A DNA stretch of 64,000 nucleotides from Kangiellaceae bacterium (GCA_013373015.1 JABXIQ010000051.1:1-64000); one strand, 5' to 3'. Shown: positions 22,130-34,510, counted from the first letter of the stretch. Numbers and translations: made by a program. Notes: generated by a model from the sequence alone, not told the origin.

Positions 22130-22158
22130 AAACCCAGGCACAGATTATACCTGGGTTT
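22130..22158 (-). terminator. Terminator after pilQ
   Basis: AAACCCAGG-N11-CCTGGGTTT followed on the minus strand by a T-rich tract. Confidence 0.8.
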
Positions 22159-22178
22159 CTAGTAATTGGGTACGAGTA

Positions 22179-24272
22179 TTAGTTTTTCAACCTATTATCT
22201 ATAATTTTAGGAGTAACAAAGATTAATAGCTCTGATTTTCTATCTGAACGAGTTTTCTTTTGGAATAATGCTCCTAACAATGGAATATCGCTCAAGAAAG
22301 GAACTCTCGAATCATCAATAGTAGAACGTTGTTGGTAAATACCGCCCAGAACAATCGTTTCACCATTATCTACAAGTACTTGCGTACCCAACTCACGAGT
22401 ATTAATAGCTGGTGCACCACCACCTGCTTGACCAGTAGCGGTATTCACAACATTAATGGTTTCACCGCGCGTGTCTTGAGTTACATTCAAATCAAGCATA
22501 ACTCTACCGTCTGGCGTAATTTGCGGAGTAACCTTTAACTCTAAAACGGCTTCTTTAAATGAAACATTTGCAGCACCTGAAGAAGCTGACTGTAAGTATG
22601 GAATTTCCTCACCCGCTTTGATAAATGCTTCCGTTTGATTTGAAGTTATCACTTTAGGGCTAGCTACAACCTCTCCTCTGTTTTCAGATTCGAGCGCAGA
22701 TAGCTCTAAATCTAAAATCAAACCATTAGCCAATCTAGAAAAAGATAAGCCAAGTGTTCCTGTTGGAGATCCTACTGGTAATAACACATTTAAATCACCA
22801 GAAACGCCTGTATCACCTTCAGTTTTAGACACCCCAAAACTCATACCAAGTTCTCTTGAAAAACCATCATCTGCGGTAACTATTCGAGCTTCAATGAGAA
22901 CTTGTTGTACAGGAATATCTAACTGCCCCAATAAGCCACGAATATCTTCAAGCTTGGTGGCTGTGTCTTGTATTAAAAGCGTATTAGTTCTTTCATCAAC
23001 TGTCACTTTACCCCTAGATGATAGCATCCCAGAGTCACCTTCACCCCCTGTTGAGGCCAATAGACCAGCCAAATCTGAAGCTTTCGCATAATTTACTTGG
23101 AACAATTCCGTACGCAGCGGAGCCAATTCTTCTTGCTGTTTATTTGCTTCTAATTCTTGCTGTTCACGAGCGGCAATAACATCTGCTGGCGCAATCATCA
23201 TGACATTACCATCTTGACGCTTACCTAAACCTTTTGATTTTAAGATAATGTCTAGTGCCTGATCCCAAGGTACATTAATCAAGTTCAAAGCCATAGTGCC
23301 TTGCACATCATCACTAACCACCATGTTAATACCTGAGAAGTCTGCTAACACATTCAAAATCGCTCTAATTTCCATATCCTGGAATTGAAGGTTCAAGCGT
23401 TGTCCAGTGTATTTAGGCTTCTCACGCTCACGACGCTCTATCTCTTGCTGAGTTAATGGCTTAAGCTCAATCGTGTATTGATCGTCTGCTTGATACGCTA
23501 AATATTCAAAACGGTCATTGCCACGGACAGTTAAACGAACATTGTTTCCACGACGACTGGTTTCAACTAATTGGGCAGGAGTACCAAAATCCACAACATC
23601 TAAGCGACGCACAAAACTCGGATCAATATCGGCACCAACGAAGTCTGCAATAACAGTACGACCTTCTTGACGTAAATCTACTGAAACATTTGGCTGTCCC
23701 AATGAAACCAGAACTCGACCTTCTCCATCAACACCACGTCTAAAATCAACGCCAGAAATATCGTAGCTTGAACCACTAGAAGTGTAACTACTCGTTGTCG
23801 CTGGTTTGGCTGCGCTATAACCTGCTGTACCACCGCCTAAAGTCACCAGGAAATCATTACCTTGTACTTGACTGTTATAAGAAACCAATTGAGCCAGATT
23901 AATGACAACTCGCGTACGATCCTGCGCTTCAATAGCTGTTACAGAACTCACCACGCCAACACCAATATCTTTAGTCTTATAGTTAAGACCAGAATCCACA
24001 CCCGCAAAATCCATAGAAATTCGAGCAGGGTTGGCCGTGGTAAATTCTTGCGGCGTTGGAGGCGTGCCAGAATAACTAAAACGCAACTGCACCTTATCAC
24101 CAGGCAACACACTATAATCTATGGATTGCAACTGACTTGCATTCACACCCAGCGAAACCAGTGTCAACATCATCAGTGCTGAACATTTCTTCATAAAAGT
24201 TGTCTTTTTTGTCAACATAGTCGTATTACCCAATTGTGACTTGCTTATCCATCTCATGTTTAAACTCTTCAT
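22179..24272 (-). CDS. pilQ: Type IV pilus secretin PilQ
   Basis: AMIN-like N-terminus, secretin core VLIEARIVTADDGFSRELGMSFG...GETIVLGGIYQQ; start uncertain. Confidence 0.96.
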   Translation of the reverse strand: MKSLNMRWISKSQLGNTTMLTKKTTFMKKCSALMMLTLVSLGVNASQLQSIDYSVLPGDKVQLRFSYSGTPPTPQEFTTANPARISMDFAGVDSGLNYKTKDIGVGVVSSVTAIEAQDRTRVVINLAQLVSYNSQVQGNDFLVTLGGGTAGYSAAKPATTSSYTSSGSSYDISGVDFRRGVDGEGRVLVSLGQPNVSVDLRQEGRTVIADFVGADIDPSFVRRLDVVDFGTPAQLVETSRRGNNVRLTVRGNDRFEYLAYQADDQYTIELKPLTQQEIERREREKPKYTGQRLNLQFQDMEIRAILNVLADFSGINMVVSDDVQGTMALNLINVPWDQALDIILKSKGLGKRQDGNVMMIAPADVIAAREQQELEANKQQEELAPLRTELFQVNYAKASDLAGLLASTGGEGDSGMLSSRGKVTVDERTNTLLIQDTATKLEDIRGLLGQLDIPVQQVLIEARIVTADDGFSRELGMSFGVSKTEGDTGVSGDLNVLLPVGSPTGTLGLSFSRLANGLILDLELSALESENRGEVVASPKVITSNQTEAFIKAGEEIPYLQSASSGAANVSFKEAVLELKVTPQITPDGRVMLDLNVTQDTRGETINVVNTATGQAGGGAPAINTRELGTQVLVDNGETIVLGGIYQQRSTIDDSRVPFLSDIPLLGALFQKKTRSDRKSELLIFVTPKIIDNRLKN

Positions 24273-24282
24273 TTCCTGCCCC

Positions 24283-24843
24283 CTACTGCCCTAAGACCAG
24301 GTATTGCGTGCGATTTTCCCAGCATCCTCTGCCATTCGGAACAATTGCCTCGATTGTTATTTGATCGCTATCAATCTTAGTGATTTTGCCATCATTCAAG
24401 CCCATGTATTCACCCACATGAATCGACTGAATCACACCCGCACTTTCACCATTTAAGATTTTTATTAATCCTCGGTGCTCACGACGATTTGATATCAAAC
24501 CCACATATTGCAAAGCATCCAAACCAAACTTCTCCAGCTCAAACTTTCTGCGGTTTGGATCAGGCTGAATATCTGTCTCACAGCCTTCTTCAATCTGCAA
24601 TAAACGTGTTTCAAACTCAGGATCCAATTGCGCGAAAGGGCTTCTCAAATCGTTCGCAGCATAAGTAAAAGGCTCATAAGGCTTTACTTCTGGAATAGGT
24701 GGAACACTGGTTGGTGTTTCACTTTTAATTTTCTGAACTTCAGCCTGCAATTCTGATAAACCAGCATCTTGACAGCCTGTCAAAGTCCCTAATAGTAATG
24801 ATGCTCCCAACAGGGTCGCGAATTTTGTCTTCTGATTACTCAC
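24283..24843 (-). CDS. pilP: Type IV pilus lipoprotein PilP
   Basis: Lipobox LLGTLTGC; YEPFTYAANDLRSPFAQ; GTG start at 24843 suggested over 24888. Confidence 0.88.
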   Translation of the reverse strand: MSNQKTKFATLLGASLLLGTLTGCQDAGLSELQAEVQKIKSETPTSVPPIPEVKPYEPFTYAANDLRSPFAQLDPEFETRLLQIEEGCETDIQPDPNRRKFELEKFGLDALQYVGLISNRREHRGLIKILNGESAGVIQSIHVGEYMGLNDGKITKIDSDQITIEAIVPNGRGCWENRTQYLVLGQ

Positions 24844-24844
24844 G

Positions 24845-25447
24845 CTACTCCCCCTCAGCTTCATAACGATACGTTTTAGCCAAGACACTGAAGCTTAAAT
24901 TTTCAGTGTTATCACCTTGTTGATTTTTCTTGCCTCCAGATGGAGAAATTTTAAAATCATGAAGCGTTACAATTCTTGGAAGCCCTGAAATACGACTCAC
25001 AAAATCGGCTATCTGGTGATAACTACCTGTTGCTAATATTTGAATAGGCTTTTCAATATAAAACTCTTTTTTCGCTTCTGCCAAATACTTATGTGATAGT
25101 AACTCAACACCAGCACCAGAAGCGGCATAAGAAATCTCATCTAATAAACCAGGGATTTCAGTATTTTTAGGCAGTTGCTGTAACAAGCTCTTAAAGGTTT
25201 CTTGCATTTCTGCCATTTGATCGCGATAGGCTTGTAAATTTGCAGCCTTTTTATACTTCGTTCTAAATTCAGTTAGCAACTGTTGCTCTTTTGTTTGCTC
25301 AGATTCTAATTGTGATATTTGATCGCTCGTATCAAAATAATAGCCCAAACCGAGAACGATCAACATAACTATTACAATAACAAAAATTTTACCTGGCAAC
25401 GGCCAAGAACCAATAGTATTAATATCTTGATATTTAGATAAATCCAT
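24845..25447 (-). CDS. pilO: Type IV pilus inner-membrane protein PilO
   Basis: Single TM, coiled coil, LLQQLPKNTEIPGLLDEIS, position in pilMNOPQ. Confidence 0.93.
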   Translation of the reverse strand: MDLSKYQDINTIGSWPLPGKIFVIVIVMLIVLGLGYYFDTSDQISQLESEQTKEQQLLTEFRTKYKKAANLQAYRDQMAEMQETFKSLLQQLPKNTEIPGLLDEISYAASGAGVELLSHKYLAEAKKEFYIEKPIQILATGSYHQIADFVSRISGLPRIVTLHDFKISPSGGKKNQQGDNTENLSFSVLAKTYRYEAEGE

Positions 25448-26015
25448 TATTTAGCCTCCCCTTCTTTTTCTTCTTGGGCAGGAATCACTTGCTGTGCTAG
25501 CAATGTAAAGCTTTGAGAAGGTATACCTTTATTTTGTTTTGATACGTTTTGTAAATCTTTTGACTGGAGTCTTTCTGAAGCATCTAACTGGCGCATAAAC
25601 TCTGAAATACGCGGGTTGCTCTCTCCTTCACCCACAAATGTTAAACCAGCAGATTTGCGCTCAAGAGTTCTAATGTTAATACCCTCAGGCACCACTCTAA
25701 CCAATTCATCAAACATACGTACCACTTCTGGACGGCTTTGCTGCAAATCTTGAATCACGTTCATGCGAGCAATCAAAGATTCACGTTGCTTTTCAAGCTC
25801 GTTAATTTCTTTGATTTGCCTGTCGAGTTGACGGATTTCTGTTTGTAGATAATTATTTCTATTCTGTTGATTCTCAATACGAGAGGCCATAACTGTGTGC
25901 ACTAAAAACCAAATCAAAGCGGCTAAAATGGCCATCAAACCTAGGGTAATAAAGAATTCTTTTTGGCGCTCTTGGCGTAACTCTTCGCGCCAGTCGAGTA
26001 AGTTAATATTAGCCA

Positions 26016-26016
<1 letters not shown>
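25447..26016 (-). CDS. pilN: Type IV pilus protein PilN
   Basis: NINLLDWREELRQERQKEFF and position. Confidence 0.95.
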
Positions 26017-27095
<1,079 letters not shown>

Positions 27096-27298
27096 TCATT
27101 AAGTCGGTTCAACAACGTCCTTATACCTAATCTATACTAGACTTGTCCCCAAAAAAAGTGAAACGTTTTTACAAATAAAGTTAAACTTTTTTATTAACTA
27201 ACGTCTCTAAGATACTATATTTACACTGATTTACAAAAAAATTCAGCCTTTTTTTTAGAAAAAGGTATACTGGTGCGCAATTATTCTCAGCGCATCCG

Positions 27299-29857
27299 AT
27301 GCACACAATAAATATTTCAAAAACAATGGTCATCAATATATTGAAGAAAATAGCCTTTATTGTGAGTTTAATCACAATATTTATGGTTTTGGTAGTTTTA
27401 GGTGCTTATCTTTTTGCCGGCCCGCAAGTGCCAGCTATTGATAGCCTAAAAAATGTACAATTTCAGACACCTATGCGCATTTATAGTGCTGATGGCAAGT
27501 TGATCGGTGAGTTTGGGGATGTGCGTCGTATTCCCGTCGAGTTAGAACAAGTTCCGCAAAACTTCATCAATGCACTAGTCGCCACCGAAGATCAACGTTT
27601 CTTCGAACACGGTGGAGTGGATGTCCAGGGATTGCTGAGGGTTCTAAAAGTTGGTCTGACCACGCAAGAGTTCTCCGAAGGAGCTAGCACTCTGACCATG
27701 CAAACTGCGCGCAACATGTTTTTGAATCGCGATCGCCGTTTGCAACGCAAATTGGTCGAAATGTTTCTCGCTTTGCGCATGGAGACCGAGCTGAGTAAAG
27801 AAGAAATCCTAGAGTTATATATCAATAAGGTCCATTTCAGCCACCGCGCCTATGGGCTTGGCGCAGCCGCACAAGTGTATTATGGCAAAGATTTGAGCCA
27901 AATGACCTTGACCGAATCAGCAATGATGGCGGGGTTGCTTAAAGGTGAGTCAAATTATAACCCTATCTCAAACCCCGAAAACGCCTTCAACCGCCGAAAT
28001 CTAGTGTTACGACGCATGTTTGAGCAGGATTATATTGACCAAGCTACCTATGAACAGGCCATCGACAGCCCGTTAACGGCAGAAAAACACAGCGCCGATT
28101 TAGATCTCGAAGCACCTTATGTGGCTGAAATGGTGCGCCTTGATGTAATCAAACAATTTGGCCGAGATCGTGCTTATACCCAAGGTATGATCATCACCAC
28201 CACCTTAGACTCCAAACATCAACTTGCAGCAAACAAAGCCCTACGCGACGGCTTGATCGAATATGATGAGCGTCACGGATACAAAGGCCCCGAACTACAA
28301 CTGGAAAATTTCGACCCATCCGACACCGACAGTTTAATCACCGTTCTTAAAGATACGCCAGAAATTGGTGGCCTGATGCCAGCCATCGTCACCACTATTC
28401 AGGATCAATCTATAACCGTCCTCACTAAAAACGAGCAAGTGCTTACTATCAACTGGGATGGCTTAAAATGGGCAGCAAAGTTTATTAGTGACAGTCGTAT
28501 CGGCTATAAACCCAAAACCACCGCGGATATCTTCGAGCAAGGAGCTGGCGCTTTAGTGCGCATATTGCAAAAAGAAGACGGTAGTTGGCAATTGAGTCAA
28601 ATTCCAGAAGCATCGTCGGGTTTTGTGGCCATCCGCCCGGCCGATGGTTCAATCAGCGCCCTAGTGGGAGGTTTCGATTATTTATCCAATAAATTCAATT
28701 TGGTCACACAAGCTCGTCGTCAACCAGGCTCGAACATAAAACCTTTTATCTATGCAGCAGCTTTTGAAAAAGGATTTACTCCCGCCAGCTTGGTCAATGA
28801 TGCACCTTATGTCAAAGTTAATGATGAAATTGATGAAGTATGGCGCCCTCAGAATGATAATCTCAAATACAATGGGCCTACTCGCCTGCGTGTTGGCCTA
28901 AAACGCTCGATCAACACCATATCCACACGTTTGATCGATGCCATTGGCGCAGACTATGCCGAACGCTTTTTAGTTAAAGTCGGCTTGCCCGATGAGCATA
29001 TGGATCCCTATCAATCATTAGCTTTAGGAACTGCCAGCTTTACTCCGCTCGAAATGGCCACAGCCTACGCGGTGCTTGCTAATGGCGGTTATCAAGTCGA
29101 GCCTTATTACATTAAGTCAATCACCACCTCATTTGGCGATGTGTTATTTGAGGCTCAGCCTAAAGTGGTTTGTGAAGAATGTGAGCAAATTAAAATTGAT
29201 TTAGCTTTAGCCGAGCGTAAATTCTCGCCTGAAATTCACAACTATCCAGAACTACCTATCCCAGAAGATCGCATCGCTCAGTTAGTCATCGATCCGCGCG
29301 ACGCTTTTATTATCTATGACATGATGAAAGACGTGATCCATAGTGGCACAGCCACCACCGCCTTAAAACGTCGCAACAGTTTCTTGTTAGAGCGCCATGA
29401 CTTAGCGGGCAAAACAGGCACCGCTAATGATTACAAAGATGCATGGTTCTCAGGATTTAACAGCGAGCTAGTTGGCAGTGCTTGGATGGGTTTTTCAGAT
29501 CACCGCCGCAGCTTAGGTCGCTTCGAATATGGCGGTAAAGCTGCACTACCTATTTGGGCATCCTTTATGGAACAAGTACTAGAAGGCAGCCCAGAACGTG
29601 AAATCATTCAACCTCCTGGAGTGGTTTCGACTAAAATCGACCCAAGCTCAGGCATGTTAGCAGCTCTTGGTCAATCAAACGCCATTTTTGAATATTTCCG
29701 CGATGATAATGTGCCTAATCAAATGGCGGAGGCCACCACCGATTTTAATGATATTTATAACGAGTCTGTGATGGATAGTTATGATCAAGACTTCAGTGAA
29801 GACTCATTGGAGCTACCCACCGAAGAACAGCAAGAAGATACAGGATCCATCTTTTAG
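27299..29857 (+). CDS. mrcA: Penicillin-binding protein 1A
   Basis: Glycosyltransferase ATEDQRFFEHGGVD; transpeptidase RQPGSNIKPF and GKTGTAND motifs. Confidence 0.97.
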   Translation: MHTINISKTMVINILKKIAFIVSLITIFMVLVVLGAYLFAGPQVPAIDSLKNVQFQTPMRIYSADGKLIGEFGDVRRIPVELEQVPQNFINALVATEDQRFFEHGGVDVQGLLRVLKVGLTTQEFSEGASTLTMQTARNMFLNRDRRLQRKLVEMFLALRMETELSKEEILELYINKVHFSHRAYGLGAAAQVYYGKDLSQMTLTESAMMAGLLKGESNYNPISNPENAFNRRNLVLRRMFEQDYIDQATYEQAIDSPLTAEKHSADLDLEAPYVAEMVRLDVIKQFGRDRAYTQGMIITTTLDSKHQLAANKALRDGLIEYDERHGYKGPELQLENFDPSDTDSLITVLKDTPEIGGLMPAIVTTIQDQSITVLTKNEQVLTINWDGLKWAAKFISDSRIGYKPKTTADIFEQGAGALVRILQKEDGSWQLSQIPEASSGFVAIRPADGSISALVGGFDYLSNKFNLVTQARRQPGSNIKPFIYAAAFEKGFTPASLVNDAPYVKVNDEIDEVWRPQNDNLKYNGPTRLRVGLKRSINTISTRLIDAIGADYAERFLVKVGLPDEHMDPYQSLALGTASFTPLEMATAYAVLANGGYQVEPYYIKSITTSFGDVLFEAQPKVVCEECEQIKIDLALAERKFSPEIHNYPELPIPEDRIAQLVIDPRDAFIIYDMMKDVIHSGTATTALKRRNSFLLERHDLAGKTGTANDYKDAWFSGFNSELVGSAWMGFSDHRRSLGRFEYGGKAALPIWASFMEQVLEGSPEREIIQPPGVVSTKIDPSSGMLAALGQSNAIFEYFRDDNVPNQMAEATTDFNDIYNESVMDSYDQDFSEDSLELPTEEQQEDTGSIF

Positions 29858-29904
29858 AAAACAGAAATGCTTTAAGTAATTGATTAGAAAGACTTTATCA
29901 ACAA

Positions 29905-29932
29905 AAAAGGCACCTCATAGGGGGTGCCTTTT
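29905..29932. terminator. Bidirectional terminator between convergent mrcA and rpmE
   Basis: AAAAGGCACC-N8-GGTGCCTTTT. Confidence 0.85.
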
Positions 29933-29959
29933 CTATTTTTTGCTGAAGACTTTAAACAA

Positions 29960-30172
29960 TTATTTGTTCAAAGAACGGCTACCGAAACGCTTACGGAAAC
30001 GATCTACACGGCCACCTGTATCAACCATCTTCTGTTTACCAGTATAGAATGGGTGACAAGCTGAACATACGTCTAAGTTGATGTCTGAGCCCGTTGAGCC
30101 AACTTCGATAACATTGCCACAGCTACAGCTTGCTTTAATGGCTTTGTATTCTGGATGGATACCTTGTTTCAT
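29960..30172 (-). CDS. rpmE: 50S ribosomal protein L31, zinc-binding type
   Basis: [48 protein letters not shown]. Confidence 0.97.
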   Translation of the reverse strand: MKQGIHPEYKAIKASCSCGNVIEVGSTGSDINLDVCSACHPFYTGKQKMVDTGGRVDRFRKRFGSRSLNK

Positions 30173-30325
30173 CTTTCTATCTCTCTATTCACGAGTCGCC
30201 ATTCGGGCAATAACAACGGATTTTGTTACGCCAAACACCACTCAAGATTTTTGGAAGCGCGATTGTACGCGCCTTGGACAGGAAGATCAAGCTGGTAAAG
30301 GTTTCAAAGAAGTTAAAACGAAAAA

Positions 30326-30353
30326 AGCGGCTTAGCCCTGGGCCATAGCCGCT
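30326..30353 (-). terminator. Probable terminator after the 30399-30725 gene
   Basis: AGCGGCT-N14-AGCCGCT; minus-strand T-rich tract follows. Confidence 0.65.
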
Positions 30354-30398
30354 CAAATGTTGAGTGATTTATTACTATTATTCTGTTATTCGACTATC

Positions 30399-30725
30399 TT
30401 AATCTTTACTCATGTCGAATAAAGCCATTACCGCAACCAATAAAGCCGCTGCGCCAACGAAATAGCCAATATTATGCATAATGTTGCCAATATGCTCACC
30501 AACCATTGGTAGGCTATCTAAAGAGTAAGCCGACATCATAAACGCTATCGCCGCGATTAAGAAACGACGCGACTCACCGCCTGATACATTCAAGAAACCA
30601 ACCACTAAGCCCAAAACGGCTAAAAGCATTGGGAACCATTCAACGTTCACAAAAGCGCCTACTACGGCTAACACTAAACCCACTAAAAACGCGATACTAC
30701 CGATTTTCATACCTATTATCCCCAT
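30399..30725 (-). CDS. Small multi-TM membrane protein of unknown function
   Basis: Hydrophobic 108 aa ORF followed by a terminator hairpin. Confidence 0.65.
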   Translation of the reverse strand: MGIIGMKIGSIAFLVGLVLAVVGAFVNVEWFPMLLAVLGLVVGFLNVSGGESRRFLIAAIAFMMSAYSLDSLPMVGEHIGNIMHNIGYFVGAAALLVAVMALFDMSKD

Positions 30726-31009
30726 TTGGTTTGTAAAAACTGTTTTGATTAGAATATCTTGTGTTTCATTTATTATTTATTAGCAAATGTCGTGTTGATA
30801 TTTGCTTTCGCTACATTATCAGACTTTTTTTTAAACACTAGTCGTACCAGTTGGTTTGAATTGTAAAATCTTTACTAAGTCCTTGTTTAACAGAGAAAAT
30901 TTACACAGAGAAAATACTAGTTGCTAAACAGGTTGTCAGTTCCTATGCTAGTCCACTTAATTTATGGAAATTTAACCTTGATCTGCATTAAACACGTCAC
31001 TAATCATTA

Positions 31010-33238
31010 ATGAGTAATCAGCAAACCATCACATCGCAAAGCGCAAAACCGCAACTGATACGCGTTGCTGTACCTTGTCCTTTGCGCAGAACTTTTGACT
31101 ATTGGTGTCCTGCTTCGAGCATCTTGCCGCCGATTGGCGCGCGTGTTTTAGTGCCTTTTGCTCGACAAAAATTAGTGGCCATGGTTATTGATCATCCGCA
31201 ACACAGTGATATTGATGCGTCTAAACTCAAGTCGATTCATCAAGTGATCGATGATCAGCCCTTATTACCGAGTTCGTTACACAAACTAATGCTGTGGGCA
31301 GCCAAATATTATCAACACCCAATTGGCGAAGTGTTTGCAACCTGCTTGCCAACCTTGCTCAACAAAGGTGAAGCCGCCACTTTACAGGCCGAATATCAAT
31401 GGCGACTGACTGAGCTGGGTAAAAAAGAAAAAGTAAGCATCCGAAAAAATGCTATTAAGCAGCTCAAGATCATGCAGCTGGCCGAGCAACATCAAGGACT
31501 TATTACTGCCTGGTTATTAAAATCCAATGATTTAACAGTCAGTGACTTGAAGCCATTTATGAATAAACAATGGCTGGCGCAAGAAATCATTGAGCCGCAG
31601 CAAGCAGATACCGTTTATGAACCAGTGCCCAGCCCATACAATCTCAATTCGGAACAAATTGAAGCCATCAAAACAATTAGTCAATCCTTCAATAGTTACC
31701 AAGGCTTTGTCCTCGATGGAGTCACCGGTAGCGGCAAAACAGAAGTCTATTTGCAGCTGATAGATAAAGTATTAGCACAAGGCAAACAGGCATTGTTATT
31801 AGTTCCTGAGATTGGTTTAACCCCACAAACGGTCAAACGTTTCGAACAACGCTTTAATGTACCAGTGGCTATGTTGCACTCAGGCCTTACCGACAGACAA
31901 CGCTTAAACATTTGGTTACAAGCGAAGCAAGGACTCACTTCCATTATCATTGGTACTCGCTCAGCGCTTTTCACGCCATTGAAAAACCCAGGGTTGCTGG
32001 TGATCGATGAAGAGCATGATCTGTCTTACAAACAACAAGACGGTTTTCGCTATTCAGCGCGCGATTTAGCTTTGCTACGCGCCCAATTTGAGCAGATGCC
32101 GATTGTGTTAGGTAGCGCCACTCCAGCCATGGAAAGCCTATACAATGCTAAGCAGGGTAAGCTCAAATTACTCAAGTTAAGAAAACGTGCGGCCAACGCT
32201 AAACCACCACATATCAAGGTGTTAGATGTGCGTCAGCGCCATCTAAACCAAGGGTTGAGTCAGCCTTTGATTGACAATATGCGACGCCATCTTGAGGCTG
32301 GTAATCAATGTATGATCTTCCTCAATCGTCGTGGTTATGCACCGAGCTTATTGTGCCATGATTGTGGCTGGATAGCGGATTGCTCGCGCTGTGATCGACA
32401 CATGACCTATCACCACCGATTCAAACGCCTACATTGCCACCATTGTGATCGCCAAGTGTTTATGCCAAAGCAGTGTCCTGAATGCGGTGAAAGTGAACTG
32501 TTGCCGATTGGGCTGGGCACCGAACGTTTAGAAGAGGTGCTGAAACAACAGTTTCCCGATAAAACGGTACTACGCATTGATCGTGATACCACACGGCGCA
32601 AAGATGCTATGCAACAATTTGTCAGCGCCATTAAAAATGATGAAGTGGATATTTTGGTTGGCACTCAGATGCTGGCCAAAGGTCATCATTTCCCCAAATT
32701 AACCTGTGTTGGGGTGATTGATATTGATGGTTGTTTATTCAGTGCTGATTTTCGCGCCGCTGAACGCACTGCCCAATTATTGACTCAAGTGGCCGGGCGC
32801 GCAGGACGTGCTGAGCAAAAAGGTGAGGTTATAATTCAAACTCATCACCCAGAACATCCACTATTGATCGACCTGTTTACTCAAGATTATCAATCACTTA
32901 GCGATAAGATACTGGAAGAACGGCAAGCCGCCATGTTGCCTCCCTACTACTCTATGGCGATTCTTCGCGCGGAAGCCAATGACCTTGCATTGCCGATGCA
33001 ATTTCTTAGTGATGTAGCGCAAAAATTTACCGGCTACCAGCAAGCACAATGTTATGGTCCTTTTCCAGCGCCCATGCCAAAACGCGCTGGCAAAATGCGT
33101 GCCCAACTACTCGTCCAAGCAGCGGATCGCAAAACTCTGCAAAGCCTGCTTACTCCTAACATTCCATTGATTGAAGAATTGCCCAGTGCGCGCAAAGTTC
33201 GCTGGTCAATTGATGTCGATCCGCAAGAAGTATTCTAA
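31010..33238 (+). CDS. priA: Primosomal helicase PriA
   Basis: LDGVTGSGKTEVYLQLI, DEEHDLSYKQQDGFRYSARDLA, zinc-binding CHDCGWIADCSRCDRHMTYHH. Confidence 0.97.
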   Translation: MSNQQTITSQSAKPQLIRVAVPCPLRRTFDYWCPASSILPPIGARVLVPFARQKLVAMVIDHPQHSDIDASKLKSIHQVIDDQPLLPSSLHKLMLWAAKYYQHPIGEVFATCLPTLLNKGEAATLQAEYQWRLTELGKKEKVSIRKNAIKQLKIMQLAEQHQGLITAWLLKSNDLTVSDLKPFMNKQWLAQEIIEPQQADTVYEPVPSPYNLNSEQIEAIKTISQSFNSYQGFVLDGVTGSGKTEVYLQLIDKVLAQGKQALLLVPEIGLTPQTVKRFEQRFNVPVAMLHSGLTDRQRLNIWLQAKQGLTSIIIGTRSALFTPLKNPGLLVIDEEHDLSYKQQDGFRYSARDLALLRAQFEQMPIVLGSATPAMESLYNAKQGKLKLLKLRKRAANAKPPHIKVLDVRQRHLNQGLSQPLIDNMRRHLEAGNQCMIFLNRRGYAPSLLCHDCGWIADCSRCDRHMTYHHRFKRLHCHHCDRQVFMPKQCPECGESELLPIGLGTERLEEVLKQQFPDKTVLRIDRDTTRRKDAMQQFVSAIKNDEVDILVGTQMLAKGHHFPKLTCVGVIDIDGCLFSADFRAAERTAQLLTQVAGRAGRAEQKGEVIIQTHHPEHPLLIDLFTQDYQSLSDKILEERQAAMLPPYYSMAILRAEANDLALPMQFLSDVAQKFTGYQQAQCYGPFPAPMPKRAGKMRAQLLVQAADRKTLQSLLTPNIPLIEELPSARKVRWSIDVDPQEVF

Positions 33239-33342
33239 TTTTACTGAATTTTGCCAAATAACCAGTGCCATCAATTGGCGCTTAGCGCGATTTACCCTTA
33301 CAATAACAAGCATTAAAACGTTCAAAGCATTGCGCCAACACT

Positions 33343-33948
33343 ATGACCAAAGATTACGCCAAGCGTAGAAGCCCAAGCAAAAAAACCAATAAAAGGGCAC
33401 CAAAAAAAACCAACCCCTCAAGCTCACGCGGCACTCGTGCGGCCAAAAAACCTATGTCACCAGTGTTGGTATTTTTGGGTGGCATGTTGATCACTTTTTT
33501 GGTCTTAGTTTTGTGGATGCTTATAAAAAAGCCAGATTTGCTCAAAGAAATGTTGCCTGAAAAAAAAGAACAAACGGCTCAAGCGGAATCCGCAACTCAA
33601 GCTCAACCAACTACAAGCAACTCATCGCAAGCTAATTCTTCGCAAAGTAATGAGCCTGAATACACTTACCATGAAGCCTTGACCACTAAACAGGTGGAAG
33701 TGGATGCAAAACCAAATTCAACCGTCACCTCCAATAAAACCTACGTGATGCAATGTGGAGCCTTCAAAAAGCAAGAAGACGCTGAAACTATGGAAGCTGA
33801 ATTAGCGTTTATTGGTATGCAAGCCAGCGTTTCAGAAAAAGACGGCTGGTATCGCGTTCGCCTTGGCCCCTACTCGACCAAACGTGCTGCCGAAAGCGCC
33901 AAACACAAGATGCAGGATAATAATTACCAAGATTGTAGGATTTGGTGA
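33343..33948 (+). CDS. SPOR-domain membrane protein, FtsN-like
   Basis: Basic N-terminus, single TM, low-complexity linker, C-terminal SPOR repeat; near hslVU. Confidence 0.85.
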   Translation: MTKDYAKRRSPSKKTNKRAPKKTNPSSSRGTRAAKKPMSPVLVFLGGMLITFLVLVLWMLIKKPDLLKEMLPEKKEQTAQAESATQAQPTTSNSSQANSSQSNEPEYTYHEALTTKQVEVDAKPNSTVTSNKTYVMQCGAFKKQEDAETMEAELAFIGMQASVSEKDGWYRVRLGPYSTKRAAESAKHKMQDNNYQDCRIW

Positions 33949-33952
33949 CTTT

Positions 33953-34510
33953 TTGATTGAATACGTTGGTAAGCAATTATTAATATCAAAGTTAGATGCA
34001 GCAAAGAGGCAACTAGAAACTGTTATAGAGCTTTATTTTTCACATAAGGACCCAGTATCTATACACACGCTAACTGCTGCCTCTTATAATATTCTCAGAG
34101 ATTTAAATAAATCAGAAAAGCATCCTCCGCTCTTTATTAAGGATCGCTTTCTAAATTATATAAAACCTGGTTATGAAAAAGAGGTTAGGAATTTAATTAA
34201 TCAAGCAGAAAATTTCTTTAAACACGCAGATCGTGATCGCGAAGATATATTTGAGTTCAACCCGAAACAAACCGAATTGATGATTTATGAAGCATGTGAT
34301 TCATATAGAGCTTTGTCAGGAGAGTTTCCGGCTAAATTCAAATGCTACAGCATGTGGTTTTCTTCACGATATCCAAATTTATTTGAGCTACCTAACGATT
34401 ATTTGGATCTCGTAATGAAAAATCAAAGAGAGGTAGAAGATGATAGAAGGGAAATATTTTATAGCGAGGCTCTGTCTATTTTAAACAAAACGTCGATGAA
34501 TACCTCTTGA
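33953..34510 (+). CDS. Hypothetical helical protein inserted between the SPOR gene and hslV, possibly HEPN-like
   Basis: Open frame to 34510 with a plausible TTG start at 33953; ORF-track start at 33812 is inside the SPOR gene. Confidence 0.55.
   Translation: MIEYVGKQLLISKLDAAKRQLETVIELYFSHKDPVSIHTLTAASYNILRDLNKSEKHPPLFIKDRFLNYIKPGYEKEVRNLINQAENFFKHADRDREDIFEFNPKQTELMIYEACDSYRALSGEFPAKFKCYSMWFSSRYPNLFELPNDYLDLVMKNQREVEDDRREIFYSEALSILNKTSMNTS

Noticed and set aside
23862-24182. 106 aa plus-strand ORF inside pilQ
   Set aside because: Antisense shadow of pilQ without motif support
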